A stretch of 13,562 bases of DNA from a candidate division FCPU426 bacterium (GTDB lineage Bacteria; Oederibacteriota; JAAXVQ01; JAUVAV01). Positions 6,442-13,261 of this stretch are shown one piece after another. Location: contig JAUXBQ010000051.1 in NCBI GenBank assembly GCA_030619365.1, positions 1 through 13,562 of the forward strand, given 5' to 3'. Every line of letters begins with the position of its first letter. Positions within the stretch are counted from its first letter, which is position 1. The notes beneath the pieces were generated by a model. That model was not told the DNA's origin and did not search any database. It saw nothing but the letters and a program-made list of their open reading frames with translations. A program made the translations under genes and the position numbers.

Positions 6442-8727
6442 TTATCTCACCCGTTTGAGCTTATCGTTATCGTACTTTAAAAAAACCGGTTCGCGGCGTA
6501 TCTCGCCGTCCGGATCGATGACAATGGAGCCGGTGACCCCCCGGAAACGCTTGACCTCCCGCAGCGCCTTCTCGAAATCATCGCGCTTGGGATTGGGGTG
6601 CTGAATGGTTTGTAAAACCTGGGCGACCAAATGCATCGCATCGTAGGCCTGAACCGCCAGGCTGGTGGGTCGGGCCGAATACCGCTCTTCAAATTCCCTG
6701 ATGAATTCCCGGTTCCGGCCGGCTTGGTCATTCGGCCAATAGCCAGTGGCCAGCACGGCCCCGTTCAGTTCTTTCCCGGCGTGGCGAAGGAACTTGGGCG
6801 TCATCCAGGCGTCACAGCCAAAAATCTCCACCTGCAAATCGTAAAAGGCCAGCTGGGAAGCGATTAAAATGGCGTCTCGCGCGGGTACGGGGAGATAAAT
6901 CCCCTCCATGTCCTTCACGTTGTACTCCGGAGGAATGCTTTTCGTCCAAGTACCTGCGTATTTGGAGATCAGCCGCCCGGTAGCGGCCGCTACCAGTTTG
7001 ACCTTGATTTCATATTGCACGGGCAGGGGCTCCCCCGGCAGACTGACCGGCTTCTCCCCTTTTTGCTCGATTGACCCCATCACCAGATAGGCCACGTCCA
7101 GTTGCTCCCCCAGCCGGTGCCAGTCCCCGCGCCCCAGGGCGAGGCTGGACAGACCCAGCTTCCGCAGGGCTTTAAACGTATCGGCTTGCGTCAGAACCTT
7201 GACGCCCTCCCGGGGCGCCAGCGCGTAGGATATTTTTTCCGTGAACAGTTTTCCCAGCCGTTCCCGCTGGCATTGTTCCCCCTTCTCCGTCAGCCGGATG
7301 ATCGCCACCCGCTGGTCGGGAATCACGGTTGACGTGGGCACGGGGGTGCCTGAGGCCTGTTCCGGCGCCAGCTTGCGGTGAAACCCCAGCGCCACGGTTT
7401 CCACAATTTTTCCCATCCGCTTGCGCTCCCTCACGGTGAGGTCTTTCAGATAGCCGGGATCCACACCACCCAGGGCCAGGAGCTGGGATTTAAAATCCGT
7501 GGCGCCGCGGGGGTATTCCATGCGCAGGATGACCTCGCCGCCCAGTTCCTTCACCTTGGCCTCGAAGGCCTCGGCCAAAGAGCGGTCATAAGCCGCTTCG
7601 CCGTTGAGAATACCCACCCGCTGGAGGTTCTTTCGCAATACCACGTATTCGGCCATGGCTTCGCCTTGTTCCTGGTTGGTCAGCATGTACCGGAACATGT
7701 AAGGCGAAGCCGCGGGCAGCTCCGGGTCCGCCGCCGCGGGCGTGAGCAGCGTGATGCGGTGCCACCGCAACTCCGGCAGCAGCGCCCGGGCGCAAGCGGA
7801 CAGGGCCGGCCCAATGATCATCATGACCTTTTCGCGATCAAGCAGTTCCCGAAACGCGTCGCGCGCGCCGTCGGTGGTGCCGCGGGTATCGCCCACGGCG
7901 AGGCTGAGCTGATCGTCCAGTGATTGCCGGCGGTTCACTTTGCGCAGGGCCTGCTCCAATCCTTGCCGAATGGTTTTTCCAAACGGCGCGTAGGGGCCGG
8001 AAAGCGGCAGGAGGCAACCCACGCGGTTGCGGTTTAAGGGAACGATCCGGATGGCTTTTTCCTTAAGGTCGCGGGCCAGGGGAACAAATTCACTGCCCGG
8101 ATACGCTGCCAGGAATTGTTCAAACAGCTTAATGGCCGAATCGGGATTGCCGAAATCCAAATGCCGTTTACCCATCACGAACCAGGCCTGCTCGTCCCAG
8201 GGCGTACCGGAGTAGGTGGCCCGCACCCGGGCCAGTTCGGCCAAATCGAGTTCATCGTTGATAATAGTCCGGGCCAGTTCGGCCACGGTCTGGACCACCC
8301 GGGGCTGCCCGGCATATTGCTCTGACAGGCGCCGCAACCCGGCCAGGGCCGCGAGATTCTTTTTTCGTTTCACCCGAGCGCGGGCCGTCATCACGCCGGC
8401 CACCGGCGCCCAGGGGTCATGGGGGTATTTCTTTAAAATGTTCAGGAATTTTTTTTCCGCTGTGGCCCACTCACTGCGGTTGAAGGCGTTCTGGGCGATC
8501 CAAAACCGGGCCTTGATAGCCCCCGGGTCATAGGGGGACTGGGCCAGGAGGTCGCGGAACCCGGTCAGTTCCTCCGGATTCACGGGAATATAGGGGTAAC
8601 GCAAGGCGGAACCAGGCGTTTTATCCAGGTAACGGGGCGCGCATCCAGGCAGCGAAACCAGCCCGGACAGGGACAGACTGCCGATGAGCAAGAGGATTAA
8701 ACTGCGGCCCGCACGCAAACTTTTCAC
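6442..8727 (-). CDS. LpoA-like lipoprotein: TPR plus split type-1 periplasmic-binding domain with inserted CsgG/FlgO/LpoB-like domain
   Basis: This 761-residue protein is predicted to be an envelope lipoprotein. It has a basic N-terminus, a hydrophobic helix and lipobox LPGC with Cys29. Residues about 65-225 are helical, TPR-like repeats (for example AEKKFLNILKKYPHDPW and AIKLFEQFLAAYPGSEF). Residues about 235-420 begin a type-1 periplasmic-binding fold (VGCLLPLSGPYAPFGK, MMIIGPALSAC, RVGILNGEAAYDRSLAEAF, ATDFKSQLLAL). That fold resumes at about 605-755 (EGIYLPVPARDAILIASQL, AVQAYDAMHLVAQVL). Between them, about 425-602 resembles CsgG/FlgO/LpoB-type domains (RVAIIRLTEKG, LGKLFTEKISYAL, LGEQLDVAYLVMGSI, KLVAAATGRLI). 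TPR plus a binding-protein fold is the architecture of LpoA, which activates a bifunctional penicillin-binding protein. The role is inferred, and an ABC-importer receptor is less likely because no permease or ATPase gene is nearby. The start is GTG, overlapping the previous stop by 4 bases. Confidence 0.85.
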   Translation of the reverse strand: MKSLRAGRSLILLLIGSLSLSGLVSLPGCAPRYLDKTPGSALRYPYIPVNPEELTGFRDLLAQSPYDPGAIKARFWIAQNAFNRSEWATAEKKFLNILKKYPHDPWAPVAGVMTARARVKRKKNLAALAGLRRLSEQYAGQPRVVQTVAELARTIINDELDLAELARVRATYSGTPWDEQAWFVMGKRHLDFGNPDSAIKLFEQFLAAYPGSEFVPLARDLKEKAIRIVPLNRNRVGCLLPLSGPYAPFGKTIRQGLEQALRKVNRRQSLDDQLSLAVGDTRGTTDGARDAFRELLDREKVMMIIGPALSACARALLPELRWHRITLLTPAAADPELPAASPYMFRYMLTNQEQGEAMAEYVVLRKNLQRVGILNGEAAYDRSLAEAFEAKVKELGGEVILRMEYPRGATDFKSQLLALGGVDPGYLKDLTVRERKRMGKIVETVALGFHRKLAPEQASGTPVPTSTVIPDQRVAIIRLTEKGEQCQRERLGKLFTEKISYALAPREGVKVLTQADTFKALRKLGLSSLALGRGDWHRLGEQLDVAYLVMGSIEQKGEKPVSLPGEPLPVQYEIKVKLVAAATGRLISKYAGTWTKSIPPEYNVKDMEGIYLPVPARDAILIASQLAFYDLQVEIFGCDAWMTPKFLRHAGKELNGAVLATGYWPNDQAGRNREFIREFEERYSARPTSLAVQAYDAMHLVAQVLQTIQHPNPKRDDFEKALREVKRFRGVTGSIVIDPDGEIRREPVFLKYDNDKLKRVR

Positions 8728-9650
8728 GGTTCTGTGGTCGTCTCCGTTTTCTTTTCCAGGATGATTTCAACCCGGTGATTCAAATTCCTCCCGGCCGCGG
8801 TGTCATTGGTCGCAACGGGATTTCCCGGCCCCAGGCCCACTGCTTTCAAGCGATCCAAAGAGATTTTCTGCTGGGTTAGATAGTTCGTGACGCTTTCCGC
8901 CCTAGCCTGGGACAGCAGGTTGTTGAGCAGATGGTCGCCAGTGCCGTCCGTGTAGCCCTCAATGCGTGCGTGGTAGTCCGGGTTGTCTTTCAGCAGACCG
9001 GCGACTTGATTCAGAACCCGAGAGGCGCTGCGATGGAATTGGGGACTTCCGGAGGTGAACAACACCTTGCCGGACAGGGTGATGACCAAATTCTGACTTT
9101 CTATTTTGGCCTGTGCGTTTTTAATTTTTCCGGCTTCCAACAGAATAATTTCCAATTCCCGGCGAAGCCGCTTGTCGGTCTCTGTTTTCCTGGCTTCCGC
9201 GGCGGCTTTGGCCTCCGTGGCCACACGCCCGGCCTCGGCTCTTTTCATTTTCTGTTTGGCTTCCTTCAATTCCCTGGCTTTGTGGTCCAGGGCCATGAGT
9301 AAATTTCGCTGGTCGATCAGGTTCTGCTGTTCGGTCTTGTAGGCCTCTTCGGCCAGGCGGGTCCGGGCCCGGGCTTCTGCGATCTCGGCGCGCGACCGGG
9401 CGGCAAAGGCCATGTTCTCTACCCTGCCGATTTTTTGTTCAGAGGCAAAAGCGTCTTCGGCCTGTTTGAGCAGTCGCCGGGCTTCCTGAAAATCCTCGAA
9501 TACCAAAACGTCGGCCTTGGTGTTCTTGGCGGCCGCCAGCGCCGCGCGCGCATCGATGAGCGCCAGGGGAACGACCGAGGGAACCGTGGCGCAGCCCAGG
9601 AGAAACACCAAGGCCACCAGCGTCAATCCCCTATCGACCTGTCTGCTCAT
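8724..9650 (-). CDS. DUF4398/OmpA peptidoglycan-binding lipoprotein
   Basis: The product has 308 residues. The signal peptide ends in lipobox LLGC with Cys20, so it is a predicted lipoprotein. Residues about 30-110 are an alanine-rich helical domain of the DUF4398 type (ARAALAAAKNT, EDFQEARRLLKQAEDAFAS). Residues about 105-185 are a charged coiled coil. Residues about 190-298 are an OmpA C-terminal domain that binds peptidoglycan. Its GYTDGTGDH motif and downstream SQARAESV supply Asp235 and Arg250, 15 residues apart, as in the diaminopimelate-binding Asp/Arg pair of OmpA. The end motif is GRNLNHRVEI, close to the usual GRxxNRRVEI. It probably tethers the outer membrane to the cell wall. The ATG overlaps the stop of the upstream DUF4398 gene by 4 bases, and its own stop overlaps the GTG of the LpoA-like gene by 4 bases. 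Confidence 0.93.
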   Translation of the reverse strand: MSRQVDRGLTLVALVFLLGCATVPSVVPLALIDARAALAAAKNTKADVLVFEDFQEARRLLKQAEDAFASEQKIGRVENMAFAARSRAEIAEARARTRLAEEAYKTEQQNLIDQRNLLMALDHKARELKEAKQKMKRAEAGRVATEAKAAAEARKTETDKRLRRELEIILLEAGKIKNAQAKIESQNLVITLSGKVLFTSGSPQFHRSASRVLNQVAGLLKDNPDYHARIEGYTDGTGDHLLNNLLSQARAESVTNYLTQQKISLDRLKAVGLGPGNPVATNDTAAGRNLNHRVEIILEKKTETTTEP

Positions 9651-10105
9651 GGACGGGATCCTTTTTCGGTTTTCGGTGCTGACCGCGGAACGGACGTGGG
9701 TGCGGCCGGCGCAATTTGCGGTTTGGCGGCCGGCTGCATATAAGATTTAATTTGAGCTTGCACCTGAACGGATTGCGCCCGAATGTCCGCGAGTTTCTGC
9801 TCAGCGGTTTTTTGCTCGCTCCGGGCCTGGGCCACCAAGGCATAGGTGATCGCTTTTTTCCCAAAATCGAACGCGCGGTCAAACGCCTGGTTGGCATAGG
9901 CGTCGCTGGCGATGGCCAGCGCGTCCTGGGCCTGCCGTAGCGTATCGGGGGCGTGCGTTTTGGCACCCGCTTTGCTCGCGGATTCCACGGCCACCCGGGC
10001 GTTGGTCATCTGCTCGACCGTTAACCGGGTGTCGACGGTGCCGCACCCGCCTGCCAGGAGCAGCGGCCCGATCAGACCTGCCGTTATTATTGCATAGCCC
10101 TTCAT
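9647..10105 (-). CDS. DUF4398-type lipoprotein
   Basis: I place the start at the ATG at 10105 (152 residues) rather than an in-frame ATG 51 bases upstream. The inner start gives a clean signal peptide beginning MKGYAIITAG, and a GGAGG ribosome-binding site lies 9 bases before it. The predicted lipidation site is Cys21 in AGGC; alanine at -3 is a weak lipobox. The mature part is helical, with residues about 28-110 resembling DUF4398 (ARVAVESASKAGAKTHAPD, LRQAQDALAIASDAYANQAF). The tail (about 124-152) is Pro/Ala/Lys-rich and probably disordered. It is clearly related to the N-terminal domain of the next gene. Function is unknown; the position suggests a periplasmic partner of the DUF4398-OmpA lipoprotein. 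It is the first gene of the envelope cluster. Confidence 0.88.
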   Translation of the reverse strand: MKGYAIITAGLIGPLLLAGGCGTVDTRLTVEQMTNARVAVESASKAGAKTHAPDTLRQAQDALAIASDAYANQAFDRAFDFGKKAITYALVAQARSEQKTAEQKLADIRAQSVQVQAQIKSYMQPAAKPQIAPAAPTSVPRSAPKTEKGSRP

Positions 10106-10199
10106 GCAGATCCGCCTCCAGTGTGGATGAATTATTCCTATCGGCCCAGAAAACATTTCGCGGGAAGACCCAAAGCACAGTTAAGAATGTACCCATGTT

Positions 10200-10230
10200 A
10201 TTATAAAATCCGCTTTTTACAAAGCGTAAA
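10200..10230 (-). promoter_or_regulatory. Candidate promoter for the DUF4398-OmpA-LpoA-like-hisS cluster
   Basis: The minus strand carries a perfect -10 TATAAT (10205-10200). The best -35 is TTTACG (10230-10225, 4 of 6 matches) with a long 19-base spacer. A small GCTTT/AAAGC inverted repeat (10211-10226) overlaps the spacer and could be an operator or chance. The predicted start is about 88 bases before the first gene. The 10106-10301 stretch otherwise shows no gene. Confidence 0.4.
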
Positions 10231-10301
10231 ATCAGGCGGGCCGGGGTTTTATCCGCATTAAATCGCGCAAGGAAAATCAACCGTGGTTAAAAAACGGCTG
10301 G

Positions 10302-10350
10302 AAAAATAAAACGGTGGAGACCTGAAATGAAAATTCGGGTCTCCACCGTT
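10302..10350 (-). terminator. Strong intrinsic terminator after the small lipoprotein gene
   Basis: A perfect 13-base stem pairs 10350-10338 with 10322-10310 (AACGGTGGAGACC against its complement) around a 15-base loop. On the minus strand it is followed by TTTATTTTT. It lies 23 bases after the stop of the small acidic lipoprotein gene and separates it from the downstream envelope cluster. Confidence 0.92.
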
Positions 10351-10372
10351 AATATTGCGTTCTGATCTCTAA

Positions 10373-10573
10373 TTACTCGGCAGCAGGCGCTTCTTCCTTG
10401 GCGCCGGAACCTGCTTCTTCTTCCGTGGCCGGCATGGCTTCTTCAGCCGCGGGGGCAGCCTCCTCCATTGCTGGGGCTTCCTGGATAGCCTCCTCTTTGG
10501 GAGCGCATCCGGCAACCATCAACACGGAACCACTAAACATCACGGTTAACAAAAGGGCTAAAAACTTCTTCAT
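10373..10573 (-). CDS. Small acidic Glu/Ala/Pro-repeat lipoprotein
   Basis: This 66-residue protein has a lipoprotein signal peptide starting MKKFLALLLT and lipobox VAGC with Cys23. The mature 44 residues are almost entirely Glu, Ala and Pro. They contain three tandem 7-residue units with Pro at 34, 41 and 48 and Glu-Glu at 37-38, 44-45 and 51-52 (EAPAMEE, AAPAAEE, AMPATEE), then a partial copy near the C-terminus. The mature part is probably disordered or extended and strongly negative. I recognise no family. Expression signals are unusually good: a TTGACA promoter, an AAGGAGGTGA ribosome-binding site and a strong terminator. It therefore looks like an abundant, singly transcribed envelope protein. 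Its function is unknown. Confidence 0.88.
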   Translation of the reverse strand: MKKFLALLLTVMFSGSVLMVAGCAPKEEAIQEAPAMEEAAPAAEEAMPATEEEAGSGAKEEAPAAE

Positions 10574-10582
10574 TAGCTTATT

Positions 10583-10592
10583 TCACCTCCTT
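10583..10592 (-). promoter_or_regulatory. Near-perfect Shine-Dalgarno of the small lipoprotein
   Basis: The minus strand reads AAGGAGGTGA, an extended match to the anti-Shine-Dalgarno end of 16S rRNA, 9 bases before the ATG. It fixes the start and suggests strong translation. Confidence 0.85.
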
Positions 10593-10630
10593 GGTTTTTA
10601 AATAGTTCTGTTTTTTTAATAATCGCAGCA

Positions 10631-10659
10631 AGTTTACTCCCGGCTCGCGGGTTTGTCAA
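10631..10659 (-). promoter_or_regulatory. Sigma-70-type promoter of the small lipoprotein
   Basis: On the minus strand a perfect -35 TTGACA (10659-10654) is followed by exactly 17 bases and then TAAACT (10636-10631), 4 of 6 matches to the -10. It lies in the short gap after ackA, and the leader is about 50 bases. Upstream DNA is A/T-rich. Confidence 0.7.
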
Positions 10660-10682
10660 TATTTTTATATTTATTCCGCCAC

Positions 10683-11873
10683 TCACCGGCGAGCGGCCCG
10701 TGCAACGCGCCGGGTTTCCCGCGCGATCATGTATTCCTCCCGCGTGGGAATCACCAGTACCTTGACGCGGGAGCCGGCCGCGTGGATGAATCCCTCGCGC
10801 GAAAGCGTCCGTCGGTTTTTACCGGCGTCCAATTTCACGCCAAGGCCGGGCAATCCCTGGACGATCATTTTCCGGAGATACGGACTTTTCTCCCCGATGC
10901 CCGCGGTAAAAACCAGGGCATCCGTCCTGCCCAGCACGGCGTGATAAGCGCCGATGTATTTTTGAATGCTGTACGCGAAAACCTCCAGAGCCAGCCGGGC
11001 CCGGGCCCGCCCCTGCTCGGCTTGGGCGATGACCTCGCGAAGATCGTTGGAAACGCCGGACACGCCCAGGATCCCGCTTTGCTTATTGAGCAGCGCGTCC
11101 ATCTGCCGGGGCGTTAATCCTTCGCGCTCCATGAGATAGGGGATGATCGCCGGATCAATGTCACCGCAGCGGGTGCCCATCACCACGCCGGCCAGGGGCG
11201 TCAGCCCCATGCTGGTATCCACGCAGCGGCCCTGGCGCACGGCGGCGAGCGATGATCCGTTGCCCAGGTGCAGGGTGATCACATTTATCTTTCGCGGCGG
11301 CTGGCGGAGCAGTTCCGCGGCCCGCAGGGACACGTATTTATGCGAAGTCCCGTGAAACCCGTAGCGGCGGATCTTGTATTCCCGGTAATAACGGTAAGGC
11401 AGGGCGTAGGTAAAGGCTTTGGGTGGCATGGTCTGATGAAAGGCCGTGTCGAAAACCGCGACCTGCGGCGTGCGCGGCATCATCTTGAGGCAGGCCTCGA
11501 TGCCCGTGTAGACCGCCTGGTGGAGGGGCGCCAGTTCCCGGCCGATGGGATTGTTGAGCACGCCCCGGTCAATCAGGGTAGCGTCGGTATACTGGGAGCC
11601 GCCGTGCACCACGCGGTGCCCGACCGCGTCAATGTCGCTGGCGGAAGCCAACAAGCGGTCCCGAACCAGCCCGTCCATCATCAGGCGAATGGCCTGTTCG
11701 TGATTCGCCACAGTCACCGCACGGGGCGTCCGCCGGGCGTTGTTCACCCAGCGGGTATGCCGGGCGCCCGCCTCGCCTATTTTTTCGACCAGCCCGGACC
11801 CGCGCTCCTGGTCATGGCTGAAAAGCGTGTATTTCAGGGACGAACTACCGCAATTGATCACCAGTACCAGCAC
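10683..11873 (-). CDS. ackA: Acetate kinase
   Basis: AckA reversibly converts acetate and ATP to acetyl phosphate and ADP in the cytoplasm, usually partnered with phosphotransacetylase. The 396 residues match family length. Visible motifs are VINCGSSSLKY (5-15, with Asn7), GHRVVHGG (85-92, Arg87), FDTAFHQTMP (141-150, Asp142), YGFHGTSHKYV (171-181, His174), HLGNGSSLAAV (202-212), GTRCGDIDPAI (233-243, Arg235), FTAGIGE and the C-terminal REEYMIARET. All the substrate and phosphate contacts I can identify are present. The start is GTG at 11873-11871, chosen because VLVINCGSSS is the normal beginning; a GGAGG lies 7 bases before it. No pta gene is visible in the window. I see no convincing promoter between it and the upstream repeat. 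Confidence 0.97.
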   Translation of the reverse strand: MLVLVINCGSSSLKYTLFSHDQERGSGLVEKIGEAGARHTRWVNNARRTPRAVTVANHEQAIRLMMDGLVRDRLLASASDIDAVGHRVVHGGSQYTDATLIDRGVLNNPIGRELAPLHQAVYTGIEACLKMMPRTPQVAVFDTAFHQTMPPKAFTYALPYRYYREYKIRRYGFHGTSHKYVSLRAAELLRQPPRKINVITLHLGNGSSLAAVRQGRCVDTSMGLTPLAGVVMGTRCGDIDPAIIPYLMEREGLTPRQMDALLNKQSGILGVSGVSNDLREVIAQAEQGRARARLALEVFAYSIQKYIGAYHAVLGRTDALVFTAGIGEKSPYLRKMIVQGLPGLGVKLDAGKNRRTLSREGFIHAAGSRVKVLVIPTREEYMIARETRRVARAARR

Positions 11874-11938
11874 GCTCCGGCCTCCAGTTTCTTATGGATT
11901 CCCTGTTCTTGGAAGGTGAACGATTAATGGTTTTCGAC

Positions 11939-12115
11939 TAGTGTCGTGTCTCCAACGCTTCTTTACATTTGATTGTCATTGCGAGGAGCTTGCCCGGCGT
12001 ATGCCGGGCGTTTTTCGCGACGAAGCAATCTGTTTTGCTTGCAAAATGATGATAGAAAACAGGATTGCTTCGCTTCGCTCGCAATGACAAATGCAAAGTT
12101 ATTTAAAAGACACTA
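11939..12115. repeat. Roughly 177-bp palindromic MITE-like element between the TPR gene and ackA
   Basis: Nested inverted repeats fill this gap. TGTCATTGCGAG at 11974-11985 pairs with CTCGCAATGACA at 12078-12089. CGAAGCAATC-TGTTTT (12021-12036) pairs with AAAACA-GGATTGCTTCG (12055-12072) with one bulged base. A compact GCCCGGC-GTAT-GCCGGGC hairpin sits at 11992-12009. The outer ends read TAGTGTC inward from both sides (11939 and 12115), so TA flanks the element, as expected for a target duplication of an IS630/mariner-like MITE. No open frame is present. The GTCATTGCGAG...GCAATGAC type of palindrome resembles interspersed repeats seen in several bacterial phyla. The boundaries are my estimate. 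Confidence 0.75.
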
Positions 12116-12126
12116 CATTAGGATAA

Positions 12127-13242
12127 TCAGAAATACAGAATGGCCCGTAACAGAATTAAAAAACCCTTTCCTTCGTTTTCGGCCAATTTCAAATTTTTCT
12201 TGGCCTGGGAAAAATTCGGGTTGATGGACAAGGCCCGTTTAAACTCATTGATGGCCCGGTTAAAGAGAAACCGGCACTGAATCAGATACGCCACGCCCAG
12301 ATCATTGTGAATGTCCACGTACTGGGGGTGTTTTTCCAGAATCTCTTCCAGCTTGGCGATGTAATGCTCGGTAGCCCGCCGGTCCACACCCTCTTCGCCG
12401 TATTTCAGGCGGAGGTAAAACTCATGGTAAATCTCACTGCCGCTCTGGGACAGCACCATGGTTTTGCTTTCGATCAGGGCCTGGCGGGCCTCATTCAGTT
12501 GCCCCTTGGCCAGGTAGTTCTGCGCGACCTTGAAGTAGTCGTTATTGAAATAGACGTTGTATTGCACAGCCTGCGTGAGGTGCCTCTGGACCTGATTCCC
12601 GATGTCCTTGGGCAGTCCGCCGTTGGCCACGGCCTGCGAAACCAGGCACAGCCCAACGTTGAAATGCGCCTCGGCGTATTTCTTGTTTATGGCAAGGGCT
12701 TTTTCGAACTCCTGCAGCGCTTGTTCGTATTTTTCGGTCTTGAGCAGAACCAAGCCGAAGTTGTTGTGCAGATCAGGGTAATGAGGCTTGAGTTCGAGGG
12801 CCTGCTCGTAAACTTTGAGCGCTTCGCCGGATTTTTCCTCCAGGAGCAACGCCAGTCCCAGGTGATTCAGCAGAGAGGCGTTGTCCGGCGCCAGGGATAG
12901 CGCCCGCCTGAATTCCGCGATGGTTTCCCGGCCCATGCCGTTGCTGAGAAAAACCAGGCCCAGTTTATGGTTGGAATTCACATCCGGTTTTTTTTCCAGT
13001 TTCGCGGAGATTTTCATGAGTTCCTGCAAGCTTTCGACCCGATTCTCGTGATGCTGCTTGACTAATTCCACCATTTTTTCCTCGGGCAGGTCCGGATCGT
13101 AGGAAACTTCGCGGGTGCTGATGACGCGCTCGTGGTCGTTCAGGTTGATCACGATGCGGCGAATGGAGTCGAAATTTACAGTACACACGGAATAATCGTA
13201 CTGTTTGCCGTGAATGGTGGTGGTAAAACTGAAACCGCTCAC
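12127..13242 (-). CDS. TPR-repeat protein of unknown function
   Basis: The 371-residue product has no signal peptide and is probably cytoplasmic. The first 60-odd residues (HGKQYDYSVCTVNFDS, INLNDHERVISTREVSYDP) look like a small beta-rich domain that I do not recognise. Residues about 90-200 are tandem TPR repeats (DNASLLNHLGLALLLEEKSG, PDLHNNFGLVLLKTEKYEQA, AEAHFNVGLCLVSQAVANGG). More degenerate helices follow at 215-280, and a last TPR lies at about 308-342 (YVDIHNDLGVAYLI, AINEFKRALSINPNF). TPRs bind protein partners, so a scaffold role is likely, but the partner is unknown. The start is GTG with AAGGAGGA 8 bases before it. It begins 19 bases after the upstream gene, so the two are probably co-transcribed. 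Confidence 0.9.
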   Translation of the reverse strand: MSGFSFTTTIHGKQYDYSVCTVNFDSIRRIVINLNDHERVISTREVSYDPDLPEEKMVELVKQHHENRVESLQELMKISAKLEKKPDVNSNHKLGLVFLSNGMGRETIAEFRRALSLAPDNASLLNHLGLALLLEEKSGEALKVYEQALELKPHYPDLHNNFGLVLLKTEKYEQALQEFEKALAINKKYAEAHFNVGLCLVSQAVANGGLPKDIGNQVQRHLTQAVQYNVYFNNDYFKVAQNYLAKGQLNEARQALIESKTMVLSQSGSEIYHEFYLRLKYGEEGVDRRATEHYIAKLEEILEKHPQYVDIHNDLGVAYLIQCRFLFNRAINEFKRALSINPNFSQAKKNLKLAENEGKGFLILLRAILYF

Positions 13243-13261
13243 GCGGGTGGTCCTCCTTGGG

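Noticed and set aside
6442..8727. Branched-chain amino-acid ABC transporter receptor (LivK-like) as the function of the large lipoprotein
   Set aside because: The binding-protein fold is shared, but the N-terminal TPR region, lipobox, inserted domain and the lack of permease or ATPase genes fit an LpoA-type envelope protein better.
10106..10156. Upstream in-frame ATG at 10156 as start of the DUF4398 lipoprotein
   Set aside because: It would add 17 residues ahead of a normal lysine-led signal peptide and lacks the GGAGG site found before the ATG at 10105.
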